Shown: one piece after another, positions 27,924 to 37,730 of the stretch | Layout: every line of letters begins with the position of its first letter | Numbering within the stretch: the stretch's first letter is position 1 | From: Candidatus Dependentiae bacterium Noda2021 | GTDB taxonomy: Bacteria > Babelota > Babeliae > Babelales > Vermiphilaceae | Assembly (NCBI GenBank): GCA_020886235.1 | Contig: AP025250.1 | Coordinates: 372,001 to 436,000, forward strand | Length of the DNA stretch: 64,000 bases | Reading direction: 5' to 3' | The notes under the pieces: generated by a model | Told to the model about the DNA's origin: nothing | What the model saw: the letters and a program-made list of their open reading frames with translations, nothing else | Database searches by the model: none | Translations under genes and position numbers: made by a program

Positions 27924-29729
27924 ATGAAAAAATTAATAAAGAGTGTGGTTAAGTCTCTTGGTATAGTTTTTGGTGATATAGGTACCAGCCCTATTTACAC
28001 CTTGTCTGCAGTATTTATGCTGATCCCTATTTCTTACGCAAATGTATTGGGTGTTTTATCGCTCATTGTCTGGACTCTGATTTTATTGGTTTCGGTTCAA
28101 TATGCATGGCTTGCCATGAGCCTTGGCAGCAAGGGTGAGGGCGGCACCATAGTTCTTAAAGAATTGTTACTGCCATTACTCAGCTCGCGCGTTGCCATAG
28201 CGGTAGCTACTTTTCTTGCATTCTTAGGAATATCATTCTTTATCGGAGACGGAGTTATAACTCCCGCCATTAGTATCTTGAGTGCCGTTGAAGGTCTTAA
28301 AATTATCCCCGGTATGCCCGAATTACCTCAAGAATTATTTATTATTACGGCAGGGTTGATAGCCTTTGGCCTATTTTGGTTTCAAAAACGAGGAACTGAA
28401 AAAATTGCTGTCGCATTTGGACCAATCATGTTGGGGTGGTTCTTATTTTTAGGAAGCTTGGGGTTATGGCTTATTACTACTCAGCCATCAATACTCTATG
28501 CGTTAAATCCGCTTCATGGCATTAAGTTTTTATATCGTCATGGGTTTGTAGGATTCTTGGCTCTCTCTAAAATAATATTATGCGCCACTGGTGCTGAGCC
28601 CTTGTATGCTGACATGGGCCACCTTGGTAGAAAGCCAATTACGCAAGCATGGGGCCTGGTATTTATATGTTTAGTGTGTGCCTATCTGGGTCAGGGTGTC
28701 TTTTTACTCAGCCATATTCATGCAAAAAATATTTTTTATGAGATGGTGCTCGCACATTTGCCGGCATTGTATGTACCAGTCGTATTTTTTAGTATTGCCG
28801 CAACGGTTATTGCTTCCCAAGCTACCATAAGTGGTATTTCTTCGATTGTATATCAAGGTATTACCACGCGCATCATCCCACGCTTTCACATAGATTACAC
28901 GTCTACCACCCATAAATCACAAATTTATTTACCGTCAGTTAACTGGTTTTTAATGACATTGGTATTTATAACCATGCTCAAGTTTAAGTACGCCGTTAAC
29001 CTGGCAAGTGCTTATGGTCTTGCTGCCAGTGGTACGATGACAATAACGGCACTCCTATTGACATGGGTGTTTATGTTAAAAGCTGATTATCTTAAAGGTT
29101 TTTTTGCGGCACTTGTTTCAGTGGTTAACATCGTTTTTCTTGCCTCAAATACTCAAAAAATTCCTTACGGCGGCTATTGGTCCTTACTTATGGCCAGCAT
29201 TCCCCTCATTCTTATCTTGATTTACACCGCAGGGCAGCGAAAACTCTACGCATCACTCAAGCCACTTTCCTTAGAAGATTTTTTAAAAGAGTACAATACG
29301 TTTACGCCTCAGCTTACCCACATTGGCGGTACGGCTGTTTTCTTATCTCGTTCTAAGCGTACGGTGCCTACCTACATGGCATACACGATGTTCACTAATA
29401 CAATTATTTACCAAGACAATATCATGGTGACCGTAAGAACGCTTGATAGAGCGTATGGCATTAGCGGGGAGTTTAAACCAGATCTTGCAGAAAGATTGCG
29501 TCACTTTGAGATTGCAGCCGGCTATAAAGAGATTATTAATATTGAAAAAATCTTAACCCGCGCGGGCATAAGTCCTAAAGTAATCTTCTATGGGATGGAA
29601 GATATTTCTACCAAAAATATCATTTGGAAAATATTTACTCTCATTAAAAAACTTACCCCATCGTTTGTGCAGTTTTACAAGTTGCCTTCATACAAATTGC
29701 ATGGTGTTATTGTGCGGGTAACCTTATAA
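27924..29729 (+). CDS. kup: KUP-family potassium uptake transporter
   Basis: KUP proteins import potassium with protons. The product of about 601 residues has the family N-terminus GIVFGDIGTSPIYTLSAVF, about twelve membrane segments including FFIGDGVITPAISILSAVEG and GAEPLYADMGHLG, and a soluble C-terminal region with FLSRSKRTVPTYM. All are diagnostic. The ATG at 27924 is in frame with a GTG at 27912, and neither has a strong ribosome site. Confidence 0.95.
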   Translation: MKKLIKSVVKSLGIVFGDIGTSPIYTLSAVFMLIPISYANVLGVLSLIVWTLILLVSVQYAWLAMSLGSKGEGGTIVLKELLLPLLSSRVAIAVATFLAFLGISFFIGDGVITPAISILSAVEGLKIIPGMPELPQELFIITAGLIAFGLFWFQKRGTEKIAVAFGPIMLGWFLFLGSLGLWLITTQPSILYALNPLHGIKFLYRHGFVGFLALSKIILCATGAEPLYADMGHLGRKPITQAWGLVFICLVCAYLGQGVFLLSHIHAKNIFYEMVLAHLPALYVPVVFFSIAATVIASQATISGISSIVYQGITTRIIPRFHIDYTSTTHKSQIYLPSVNWFLMTLVFITMLKFKYAVNLASAYGLAASGTMTITALLLTWVFMLKADYLKGFFAALVSVVNIVFLASNTQKIPYGGYWSLLMASIPLILILIYTAGQRKLYASLKPLSLEDFLKEYNTFTPQLTHIGGTAVFLSRSKRTVPTYMAYTMFTNTIIYQDNIMVTVRTLDRAYGISGEFKPDLAERLRHFEIAAGYKEIINIEKILTRAGISPKVIFYGMEDISTKNIIWKIFTLIKKLTPSFVQFYKLPSYKLHGVIVRVTL

Positions 29730-29834
29730 CAAAAAATATTAGAGAATTTATTACAGCCGTGACGCTTGTTATGGGCAGTTAGTAATGCAAATCATAGCCA
29801 TAGCCTTAATTATATTGGTGCGTTGAATAACTTA

Positions 29835-31454
29835 CTAATTGCGCTCAGAATGTTTAAAGGTATTAACAAGAAGTGTCTTACATGTAACGTAGAGGGCACC
29901 CAGCTTTGAGAATAAGCTTCTAGGCTTTAATCGATTCATCTGTTGTCTTAATGCATTTGTTATTAATACGTACGATGCTGGGCCTACTTGTTTAATATCA
30001 ACAAAAATTTCAGGATTGTTTATCGTACATGCAGGTTGAGATTGAGGCATAGCATTAATGATTGATTGCCAATTATCAAGCTGGTAAACGCAGTTACCAC
30101 AAGCTACCAGATTATTATGCACAATTGGTTTTAATTCATACTTACTATTTGTTTTGATTGATTGGATGAGCTTTCCGCTATTAAGGTCCCACATTTGCAA
30201 TGTATTGTCATAGGGGCTACAGTTTTCAAACGTATGGCAAATAATTTTAGTATTGTCAGTGCTCAGAGTAAACCTAAAATCACTGAACTTGGGAAATGTA
30301 ATCGTATACAGATAGTGTCCGGTCTTAAAATCCCATACTTTGATACTCTCGCCATAACCGCTGGAAATAATTTTTGTATTGTCCTTGGTTATGGCAACAT
30401 TTTGAATCCATTCTCTATGGCCTGCAAGAGTTTGCAGGCAAGCGCCAGAATATAAGTCCCAAATTTTGATTGTTTTATCATTACATGATGAGATTATATG
30501 AGTTTCATCATGTGATAGGCCTACTCTGGTTATAGTACCGGTGTGCCCTACTAATTTGTGCAATAATGCACGGGTATGGAGATCATATACTTTAACTGAA
30601 TTGCCAGAGGCAAATATAAGCTTATTATCTGAGGTAAGGACCACATCCTTTTCGTTATTGATATATTCCTTAATGGTAAGCAGAAACTTACCGGTATTTT
30701 GATCCCATATGTTAATGCCACTATGCGTTATTGTGCAATACACAGCCTTAGTATTGTCCGATGAGATGAGGGCATTGAGCATATCGTAACCACCAGATAT
30801 TTTACTGGTGTGTAACAAGCTATCATTATTTAAATCGTAAATATTTTTATCATAATGTGACGTGCACAGGAGTTTACTCCGATCTAAGCTTGCATAAACT
30901 TTACCACCAGGAAATGACCTCATTGGATTAATTGAATTGGGGACGGGCGGTAACGTAGTCAAATCATAAATATCAATATCTGCATACCTAATACACACAA
31001 GTTTAGTACCATCTCTGCTCATAAAGGCATCATCGGCGCTAAATAATCTTATTGGGCTACTTGATTTGAGATCGGATAATGCAATGCAGCGGCTGACCGT
31101 ATGGTAATATAAACATTTTGTTTTATCATGGGAAATTTCCAAGATCTGTGCATGATCATCATATTTTTGAATTTCGTGTAACTGGGCATACTTATGTTCA
31201 AAACGTTCAAGAATCGTTGGAGTATTTAAATCTGAGGTGTCGCAACGCATAAATAAAACACCTGCTTTATCGCGCCAATAATCCATGATGATACAGCGTT
31301 GAACTGGCGATTGAGGTTTGATTAATTGCTGATGCAACATTTCAGCTGATTTATCTAACGCCAAAGAGCGCAGAGAAGGTGGTTCTTGTGTGTGTAGAAC
31401 GCTTACATTTAGTATATAACAATTGAGTAACCAATAATTGAGATACCTATGCAC
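29835..31454 (-). CDS. exported WD40-repeat beta-propeller protein
   Basis: From the GTG at 31454 the 539-residue product begins with a hydrophobic signal-like segment (YLNYWLLNCYILNVSVLHT). Several WD40 repeats follow; the clearest are GHTGTITRVGLSHDETHIIS...TIKIWDL and GHREWIQNVAITKDNTKIIS...SIKVWDF, and earlier repeats keep the W-D or Y-D ends (NIWDQNTGK, KVYDLHTRA). WD40 propellers are protein-binding scaffolds and are common in exported proteins of host-associated bacteria. Partner unknown. A shorter related protein is encoded at 37.7 kb. Confidence 0.85.
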   Translation of the reverse strand: MHRYLNYWLLNCYILNVSVLHTQEPPSLRSLALDKSAEMLHQQLIKPQSPVQRCIIMDYWRDKAGVLFMRCDTSDLNTPTILERFEHKYAQLHEIQKYDDHAQILEISHDKTKCLYYHTVSRCIALSDLKSSSPIRLFSADDAFMSRDGTKLVCIRYADIDIYDLTTLPPVPNSINPMRSFPGGKVYASLDRSKLLCTSHYDKNIYDLNNDSLLHTSKISGGYDMLNALISSDNTKAVYCTITHSGINIWDQNTGKFLLTIKEYINNEKDVVLTSDNKLIFASGNSVKVYDLHTRALLHKLVGHTGTITRVGLSHDETHIISSCNDKTIKIWDLYSGACLQTLAGHREWIQNVAITKDNTKIISSGYGESIKVWDFKTGHYLYTITFPKFSDFRFTLSTDNTKIICHTFENCSPYDNTLQMWDLNSGKLIQSIKTNSKYELKPIVHNNLVACGNCVYQLDNWQSIINAMPQSQPACTINNPEIFVDIKQVGPASYVLITNALRQQMNRLKPRSLFSKLGALYVTCKTLLVNTFKHSERN

Positions 31455-31586
31455 TATTCTGCTCTCAATGCTTTTTTAAAGATTTTTAGTGTTACATCTA
31501 TCAATGTATAAAAACCAATAATTAAATTATAGTTCAATCTCAAGCAACACAACGACAAGTTATTAATAAAAATTATTAGCCTAGGC

Positions 31587-32186
31587 TTAGAATAAATAGC
31601 AAACAGCTATGCGCCACACAACAGCACTGATAATGGCCGCGCCTGCAACCATGCACTGATAGCGATATTTTTTCACGAAAGCGATTAATGAGCTGCCATA
31701 TTGTGTGGTAACATACGCAACACCATAAAAACGTATACCGCGCACTATGAAGGCGCACATTACAAAGGGAATGAGCGATAATCTGCAAAAGCCAGCTGTT
31801 AATGTTGCTGCTTTAAATGGTATTGGCGGAATACCAGCCAGTAAGAGCGCGGCCCATTCATATTTTTTATACAGTGAACATAAATACGTAAATGTTTCTG
31901 GTTTAATGACGTATGCGACATAGGGATTATAGATAATCTGGTGACCGGCGTGAACCCACAACAGATAGCCCATGGCATATGATGTTAAAGCGCCGAGCAC
32001 TGAGCTGATGGTAGCTATTGTTGCATACCACCAGGCTTTATCTTTGCGCTCATGACAATACACCATGAGCATAGGCTCTACGGGGAGCAAGAGTATGGCT
32101 TCTAGGTAAAACACTAATCCAAGAATGAGCTCAGCATAGCGTGAATGTAAAAAACTACCAAGCCAGCCATACAATGCTGCAAACAT
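31587..32186 (-). CDS. DedA/VTT-domain (YqaA-type) membrane protein
   Basis: A 199-residue integral membrane protein with about five hydrophobic segments and the VTT-family pattern: E-A-I-L-L-L-P-V-E-P near the N-terminus, G-A-L-T-S-Y-A-M-G-Y in the middle, and AGIPPIPFKAATLTAGFCRL followed by FIVRGIRFYGVAYVT. DedA proteins are thought to be lipid scramblases or transporters, some for undecaprenyl phosphate. The ATG has AAAGGG upstream and lies 18 bases after the glycyl-tRNA synthetase stop, so the two form an operon. Confidence 0.8.
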   Translation of the reverse strand: MFAALYGWLGSFLHSRYAELILGLVFYLEAILLLPVEPMLMVYCHERKDKAWWYATIATISSVLGALTSYAMGYLLWVHAGHQIIYNPYVAYVIKPETFTYLCSLYKKYEWAALLLAGIPPIPFKAATLTAGFCRLSLIPFVMCAFIVRGIRFYGVAYVTTQYGSSLIAFVKKYRYQCMVAGAAIISAVVWRIAVCYLF

Positions 32187-32204
32187 TACGGACCCTTTAC
32201 GCTA

Positions 32205-33526
32205 TTATTTTGACAGCAAGTTTTGTAAATATGCATCAAGCGAGTCAATAGAAATACGCTCTTGCGTTGTTGTATCGCGGTTGCGAACGGTTACGCAATT
32301 GTCTGTTTCACTATCAAAGTCATAGGTGAAGCACACCGGGGTACCAATTTCATCTTGGCGGCGATAACGCTTGCCAATAGATCCTGACTCATCAAATTGA
32401 ACAGATAGTCCTTGTTTTTTAAATGAGCTGTAGATTTTGTGCATTGGCTCAATTTGCTTTTTGGTCAGCGGTAAGAATGCTGCTTTGATTGGAGCAATGG
32501 TTGGGCTTAAACGTAAGACAATACGAGTCTCATTATCGACCACATCTTCATAATATGCATCAAACAACAGAGTTAAGAACAAACGATCTACTCCTACTGA
32601 ACATTCCACAACGGTAGGAATATATGATTGTTTGGTTTCTTCGTCATAGATAGCAAGGTCTTTGCCCGAATGCTTACTGTGTTGGGTAAGGTCAAAGTTA
32701 CCGCGATGAGCGATACCTTCAAGCTCTTTCCACCCAAACGGGAACTGATATTCTACGTCAACGCAGGCGGTTGAATAGTGTGCAAGCTCGTCAGTAGCGT
32801 GTTGGCGCAGGCGAATTTTGTCAGTATTAATACCAATAGATTGGTAAAACTCTTTACGCGCTTGGCACCATGCTTCAAAATAAGCTAATGCATCATCAGC
32901 TTTGCAAAACCATTCAATTTCCATTTGTTCAAATTCACGCATGCGAAATAAAAATTGTTTTGGGGTAATTTCATTTCTAAATGCTTTACCAATTTGTGCA
33001 ATACCAAAAGGCATTTTAACACGGGTGGTAGAGATTACATTTTTAAAGTTAACAAAAATTGCTTGAGCAGTTTCAGGGCGTAAGTATGCAACGGAAGAGT
33101 TATCACTGGACGCACCCAATTGTGTTTGGAACATCATGTTAAATTGGCGTGGTTGTGTCCAATCTTTGTTGCCGCAATGAGGGCATGATTTTTCAAGGTC
33201 AATTTCATCCGTGCGGTAGCGGTGTTTGCATTTTAGGCAGTCAACCATCGGGTCATTGAAATTGTCTACGTGGCCTGAAGCTTTCCACACATCGTGGGAA
33301 CCAAGCAATGCTCCTTCAAGAAAGACAATATTTTCTTGGGTACCCAAAATCGCTTTGGTCCAAGCGGCCCGTATATTTTGCTTGAGCAAACTACCAAGGG
33401 GCCAAAGTCATACACCCCATTCAACCCGCCATAGATCTCAGCTGATTGATACACAAAACCTCTTCGTTTGCACAGGGCAACAAGTTTTTCTAAGGTGACG
33501 GTGTTTTGATTTGGGGTAGAACTCAT
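32205..33526 (-). CDS. glyS: glycyl-tRNA synthetase (class II, GlyQS/GRS1 type), frame broken by one base
   Basis: This charges tRNA-Gly. The N-terminal part (ATG 33526, AAGGAG at 7 bases) reads [30 protein letters not shown], the conserved GlyRS start, and then the frame shifts at the C4 run (33398-33401). The next frame continues with [14 protein letters not shown] and carries the zinc Cys set ([13 protein letters not shown]), motif 2 (KAFRNEITP...[12 protein letters not shown]), and [10 protein letters not shown] as motif 3. Adding one C restores a 440-residue protein. The gene must be functional in a living cell, so the shift is very probably a sequence error. Confidence 0.92.
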
Positions 33527-33759
33527 GAAATGGCTCCTTAAATGCATATTTTTTTATCCTAGTACTAGGTTAAAGTAAGAGCTATTTTTTGGCAAATTTA
33601 ACCAGGTTCTTGTAATGTAACTTAATCGTGTATCTAGTTGATCGGTAAAATAATATGGTAACTTTGTCTTGGCTAAACAAGCTGGAGAGGGCTAGTCCTT
33701 TTTAACAGATAATGCTATGTTTCTGCGTAGCAGTATTTAACCAACAAAAAAGGACTACC

Positions 33760-35439
33760 ATGGAAAATAGCAAAAAAGGGCCTTTGGGGCTCACCTCTCT
33801 TTTATTATTGTCATTGAGTGTACTGGGGTTTGTGATTTACCAGCTCTCAAATGAACAAAAACATTTATATGAAATGATTGATTCTCTTAAAATGGGGCAA
33901 TCTGAGCTAGCAACAAATATTGTAACTCCTCAACCGGTGGTGGAACGGATTGTAGGAAGATCAGAGTTGTGGCGACCAATTCAAGATCAAGTGCGTGATA
34001 CGGTTGTTCAAGTGTTTGCCCAAAATGCAGAAATCGATATTTTGCAACCGTATAAAACCCCCTCACAATATTCTTCAACCGGAAGTGCATTTTTTATCGA
34101 TGAAAAGCATATTATTACCAATGCGCACGTTATTCACCAAGCAAAAGCGGTGTGGATACAGGTACCTTCCCTTGGTAAGCGTATTATAGATGCAGAAATC
34201 GTGGGTATGAGCCCCGATAGAGATTTAGCCTTGCTCAGATTATCTGATCAAAATGTTGCCCTGATTAAGAGTGTGCTTGGTATGGTTCCGTTCTTGCCCT
34301 TGGGTGATTCTGACAAAGTTCGCCGATCAGACGAAGTCTTGGCGCTTGGATATCCACTAGGCATGCAATCGCTCAAAAGTACTACCGGTGTGATAAGTGG
34401 CAGAGAGCAGCACATGCTTCAAATCTCTGCACCTATTAATCCCGGCAATTCAGGCGGGCCATTGCTTAATAAAAATGGTGAAGTTGTTGGAGTGAACAAC
34501 TCGGGTGTTATGGAAGCGCAAAATGTGGGGTATGCAGTTCCTATTAATGATTTAAAGATTGTTCTTGAAGATCTTAAAAAAGTTAAGTTACTTCGTAAAC
34601 CGTTCTTGGGTGTGATATATAATAACGCATCAGACGGCTTAACCGAGTTGCTCAAAAATCCACAACCAGGTGGCTGTCACGTGGTAGAAGTGATTAAAAA
34701 TAGCGTGCTTAAAAAAGCAGGTGTAGAGCGTGGCGACATGATTTATGAAATCAACGGCCATCGCTTAGATATTTACGGTGAAATGAATGTGCCGTGGAGT
34801 GAAGATAAAATTTCTATCATTGATTTTGTAGCACGCTTGAAAGTTGGCGAAAAAATAAAAATGGTAGTGTACCGCAAAGGTGTGCGCAAAGAATTTAGCT
34901 TTGAGCTTAACTTCTCACAATTGCCACCGGTGCGCAAAGTATTCCCTGGCTTTGAAGAAATAGATTACGAAGTTGGATTTGGTATGGTAGTCATGGAGCT
35001 AACACTCAACCATATCCATGCGCTTGCTAACAACGCACCCGGTCTTGCAAAATATGCTGAGCTAAAAAATCAAGGTGAGTCAGGATTAATTGTAACCCAT
35101 ATTTTCCCAAGCTCACAGTTGTATCGCTTACGTACCATGACCATTGGTTCAACCATTAATGAAGTTAATGGCGTTAAAGTGTCTAATCTTGCTGAATATC
35201 GCCAGGCCTTAAAATTAGCACAAGGTAAAAAGTTCTTAACCTTAAAAGCATCAGATAATATGTTAAGAACATCAGACAATATTCCTGTTGTGTTACCTAT
35301 GGAGCTGCTCGCAAAAGAAGAGCTGCAGATGGCTAATGATTACCGGTATCCGATTACGACAACTATGAATGAAATACTTTCGAACTTACACAAACAAAAT
35401 AGTAATCAGATGGTGAATCCATTTACTATAAGAACCTAA
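33760..35439 (+). CDS. membrane-anchored HtrA/Deg serine protease with PDZ domain
   Basis: HtrA proteases degrade misfolded envelope proteins. From ATG 33760 (AAGGA five bases upstream; an upstream in-frame ATG has none) the product is about 559 residues: one N-terminal membrane helix (LTSLLLLSLSVLGFVIYQL), then a trypsin-like domain with His123 (ITNAHV), Asp155 (DRDLALL) and Ser231 (NPGNSGGPL), then a PDZ domain (FLGVIY..., VLKKAGVERGDMIYEING) and a second, less clear PDZ-like part near IVTHIFPSSQLYRL. It is somewhat longer than typical DegP. Followed by a strong terminator. Confidence 0.92.
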   Translation: MENSKKGPLGLTSLLLLSLSVLGFVIYQLSNEQKHLYEMIDSLKMGQSELATNIVTPQPVVERIVGRSELWRPIQDQVRDTVVQVFAQNAEIDILQPYKTPSQYSSTGSAFFIDEKHIITNAHVIHQAKAVWIQVPSLGKRIIDAEIVGMSPDRDLALLRLSDQNVALIKSVLGMVPFLPLGDSDKVRRSDEVLALGYPLGMQSLKSTTGVISGREQHMLQISAPINPGNSGGPLLNKNGEVVGVNNSGVMEAQNVGYAVPINDLKIVLEDLKKVKLLRKPFLGVIYNNASDGLTELLKNPQPGGCHVVEVIKNSVLKKAGVERGDMIYEINGHRLDIYGEMNVPWSEDKISIIDFVARLKVGEKIKMVVYRKGVRKEFSFELNFSQLPPVRKVFPGFEEIDYEVGFGMVVMELTLNHIHALANNAPGLAKYAELKNQGESGLIVTHIFPSSQLYRLRTMTIGSTINEVNGVKVSNLAEYRQALKLAQGKKFLTLKASDNMLRTSDNIPVVLPMELLAKEELQMANDYRYPITTTMNEILSNLHKQNSNQMVNPFTIRT

Positions 35440-35460
35440 AAAGATCGCATAGTCGATACA

Positions 35461-35490
35461 GAGGCGGAATCAAATCCGCCTCTTTTTTTT
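35461..35490 (+). terminator. rho-independent terminator after the HtrA gene
   Basis: GAGGCGGA pairs with TCCGCCTC around ATCAAA, followed by eight T residues. Confidence 0.92.
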
Positions 35491-35571
35491 ATTGGTAAAC
35501 ATGTGTTTTGGTCTTGTGTCACATGATGCAATTATGTTAAGACTTAATCAATATGAAAAGGAGGATTAAAA

Positions 35572-36204
35572 ATGAATCTGTATAGCATTATCAGTCTCAT
35601 AATCTTGGCGATACTCATTTGCTCTATTGGTCTAACATTATATTTTGATTTGGGTACCCCAGCGCCTGACTATACCCTGATTAGCAGTAATAACGAGTAT
35701 GAGATACGCAAATATCCTTCAGTGATTACGGCTTCCGTCACAATTGATGCAATCCAACAATATCCGGGCAATAGAGTGTTTAACATATTAGCCGATTACA
35801 TTTATGGTAATAATATTTCACGTCAAAAAATTGCGATGACAAAGCCAGTATTATCAGAATTAAAATCAGATGTTATTCCGCTGACGGCGCCGGTGCTTGA
35901 AAAAAAAGATGCGAGTACGTATACGATGACCTTTATTTTGCCATCGACCTATACGCTTGAAAATGTACCAAAGCCCAATGATAGTAGAATTGTTCTTGCG
36001 TACAAACCAGAACAAAAAATTGCTGTATTAAAATTTGGGTGGTATGTGTCGGTAAATCGTGTTGATCACAAGATACAAAAACTCAAAAAATTGTTAGAAA
36101 AAGATCGTGTGATTATGACTGGCGCACCTGTGCTTGCGCGTTACAATCCGCCCTTTGCGTTTCCGTTATTAATGCGCAATGAAATTTGGATACCAGTACA
36201 ATAG
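35572..36204 (+). CDS. SOUL-family heme-binding-like protein with N-terminal membrane helix
   Basis: A 210-residue protein with an N-terminal hydrophobic anchor (IISLIILAILICSIGLTLYF) and then a SOUL/HBP domain: YEIRKYPSVITASVTI, the K-I-A-M-T-K-P-V segment, TYTMTFILPSTYTLENVPKP and a conserved C-terminal NPPFAFPLLMRNEIWIPV. SOUL proteins bind heme or other hydrophobic ligands in eukaryotes and in some bacteria; a heme ligand is not obvious here. The start has AAAAGGAGG at ideal distance, so expression should be strong. Transcribed alone between two terminator-bounded genes. Confidence 0.88.
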   Translation: MNLYSIISLIILAILICSIGLTLYFDLGTPAPDYTLISSNNEYEIRKYPSVITASVTIDAIQQYPGNRVFNILADYIYGNNISRQKIAMTKPVLSELKSDVIPLTAPVLEKKDASTYTMTFILPSTYTLENVPKPNDSRIVLAYKPEQKIAVLKFGWYVSVNRVDHKIQKLKKLLEKDRVIMTGAPVLARYNPPFAFPLLMRNEIWIPVQ

Positions 36205-36240
36205 GGCACCGCTAATTAAGCAATGCCCGTGTGATGGTAT

Positions 36241-37545
36241 TTATTTATCCAGTTGTTGAACCGGCTCTTCAAAGTAGTGATGGAAGCACGTTGGTAATTG
36301 TTGATAATCAACACCTTTGATGCGATCTGATTCATCCAAACCACAATAGGTATTCCAAAAGAGAATATTGTCACCATTAATGTTATTGTTCTTGATGTGA
36401 TTGATCATTGCTGCAAATGCTTTGGCAGTATAACATCCATCGAGTTTGATACCGTCCTGATCTTCAATCATATGCAGAGCATCTTGACCTTCTTGTGTAA
36501 ACAATCCGTATTCAGTTCCTGCATGGTCGGTATAGATAGTAAGATTGATATCATCAAAATCATAAACGGGAAAACTCGCATCATGATGGTGTAGATAATC
36601 ATTGAGTTGATTGAAAAATAATTTTGAGTAATAGGTATACATACCTGGTTGCTTTTCAGGTATTACGCTTACGCCTACAATTTTTGATTTTAATTGTGCC
36701 GCTTTGCATCCAAGAGCTAATCCAATGGTTGTACCAAAACTGCCACAGGCCACATAAATATAATCAGGCTCAGGTAGTTTTTGTTCCATGACTTGTTTTG
36801 CTAACTCAAAACCGGCATTAACAAAACCAACGCTGCCAAGGGGTGTTGACGCACCCGGGAAAATGAGATACGGGTATTTGCCCGTTCTGCTTTTCAGATC
36901 GGCCCACAACGCAACGGTTTGTAATTTTCTGCTTTCATCATCGGGATACGAATGCAAGTCTACATTGTTAGTTGCATGCAGAAGTAAGTTTTGTTGTAAT
37001 ACGCGGGAGTTAGGTTCAGGATTGAGCATGCATATACATTTCAGACCAAGCATGCGGGCATATTCACCAGTGGCCACAGCATGGTTTGAGCCATCAGCGC
37101 CAAAGGTAATAACCGTGTCTGCACCATGGTTGAGCGCATTGGCTAATTCAAACTCGAGCTTGCGTGGCTTATTTCCGCCATACGCGTTAGTGCCATTATC
37201 ATCGGTACAGCCGCTCAAATCATCGCGCTTTATATAAATATTTTTATTTTTATATTCTTTACATGCATGTAGTTTTGATACTGGGGTAGGTAACTTACAC
37301 AATGAAATATGGGCAACTGAGCGTAACGCAGGGTATGCATTAAATAAGGGTAGGTCAGAAGTGCTAGCGTGTTCTTTTGGTGGTTTTGTAGATGATGCGT
37401 GATTGTTAAGAGTCGCTATCCATTGCCAGTATCCATCATCTTTAATCTCAATACCTTGATCACTGTAAAATTGTTTATCAAGCGGTTGTTGCGCTAATAA
37501 TGATCCACTCGCAATTAGACACAGTATACCATATAGTTTATGCAT
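36241..37545 (-). CDS. exported PLP-dependent enzyme of the ACC deaminase/D-cysteine desulfhydrase family
   Basis: The 434-residue protein has a signal peptide (KLYGILCLIASGSLLA) and then a fold-type II PLP enzyme: NIYIKRDDLSG, GGNKPRKLEF with the candidate PLP lysine, ITFGADGSNHAVATGEYARMLG (phosphate/substrate loop) and YVACGSFGTTIGLALG (PLP phosphate-binding loop). ACC deaminase and D-cysteine desulfhydrase share this signature. Export of a PLP enzyme is unusual. An AAAGGAG site precedes the ATG. The substrate could be D-cysteine or another small D-amino acid; this cannot be decided here. Confidence 0.8.
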   Translation of the reverse strand: MHKLYGILCLIASGSLLAQQPLDKQFYSDQGIEIKDDGYWQWIATLNNHASSTKPPKEHASTSDLPLFNAYPALRSVAHISLCKLPTPVSKLHACKEYKNKNIYIKRDDLSGCTDDNGTNAYGGNKPRKLEFELANALNHGADTVITFGADGSNHAVATGEYARMLGLKCICMLNPEPNSRVLQQNLLLHATNNVDLHSYPDDESRKLQTVALWADLKSRTGKYPYLIFPGASTPLGSVGFVNAGFELAKQVMEQKLPEPDYIYVACGSFGTTIGLALGCKAAQLKSKIVGVSVIPEKQPGMYTYYSKLFFNQLNDYLHHHDASFPVYDFDDINLTIYTDHAGTEYGLFTQEGQDALHMIEDQDGIKLDGCYTAKAFAAMINHIKNNNINGDNILFWNTYCGLDESDRIKGVDYQQLPTCFHHYFEEPVQQLDK

Positions 37546-37730
37546 GGAGCTCCTTTAAAACCTGATTTGTTTGTGCGCTACCCTAGCATGCAGAGGGTGA
37601 ATTTGCAAGCTGTTCAAAGCGATCAGGGCTGTTTTATAGCTGTAAATTATCGCGCAAAAATAATGAATAGCTATATAATACCTAGTATTAAACATTACAG
37701 ATGAGCAATTTTAACGAGTTTTGATTTATT

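Noticed and set aside
36205-36240. Terminator between the SOUL and PLP-enzyme genes
   Set aside because: GGGCACCGC...GCAATGCCC pairs only imperfectly and lacks a T-run.
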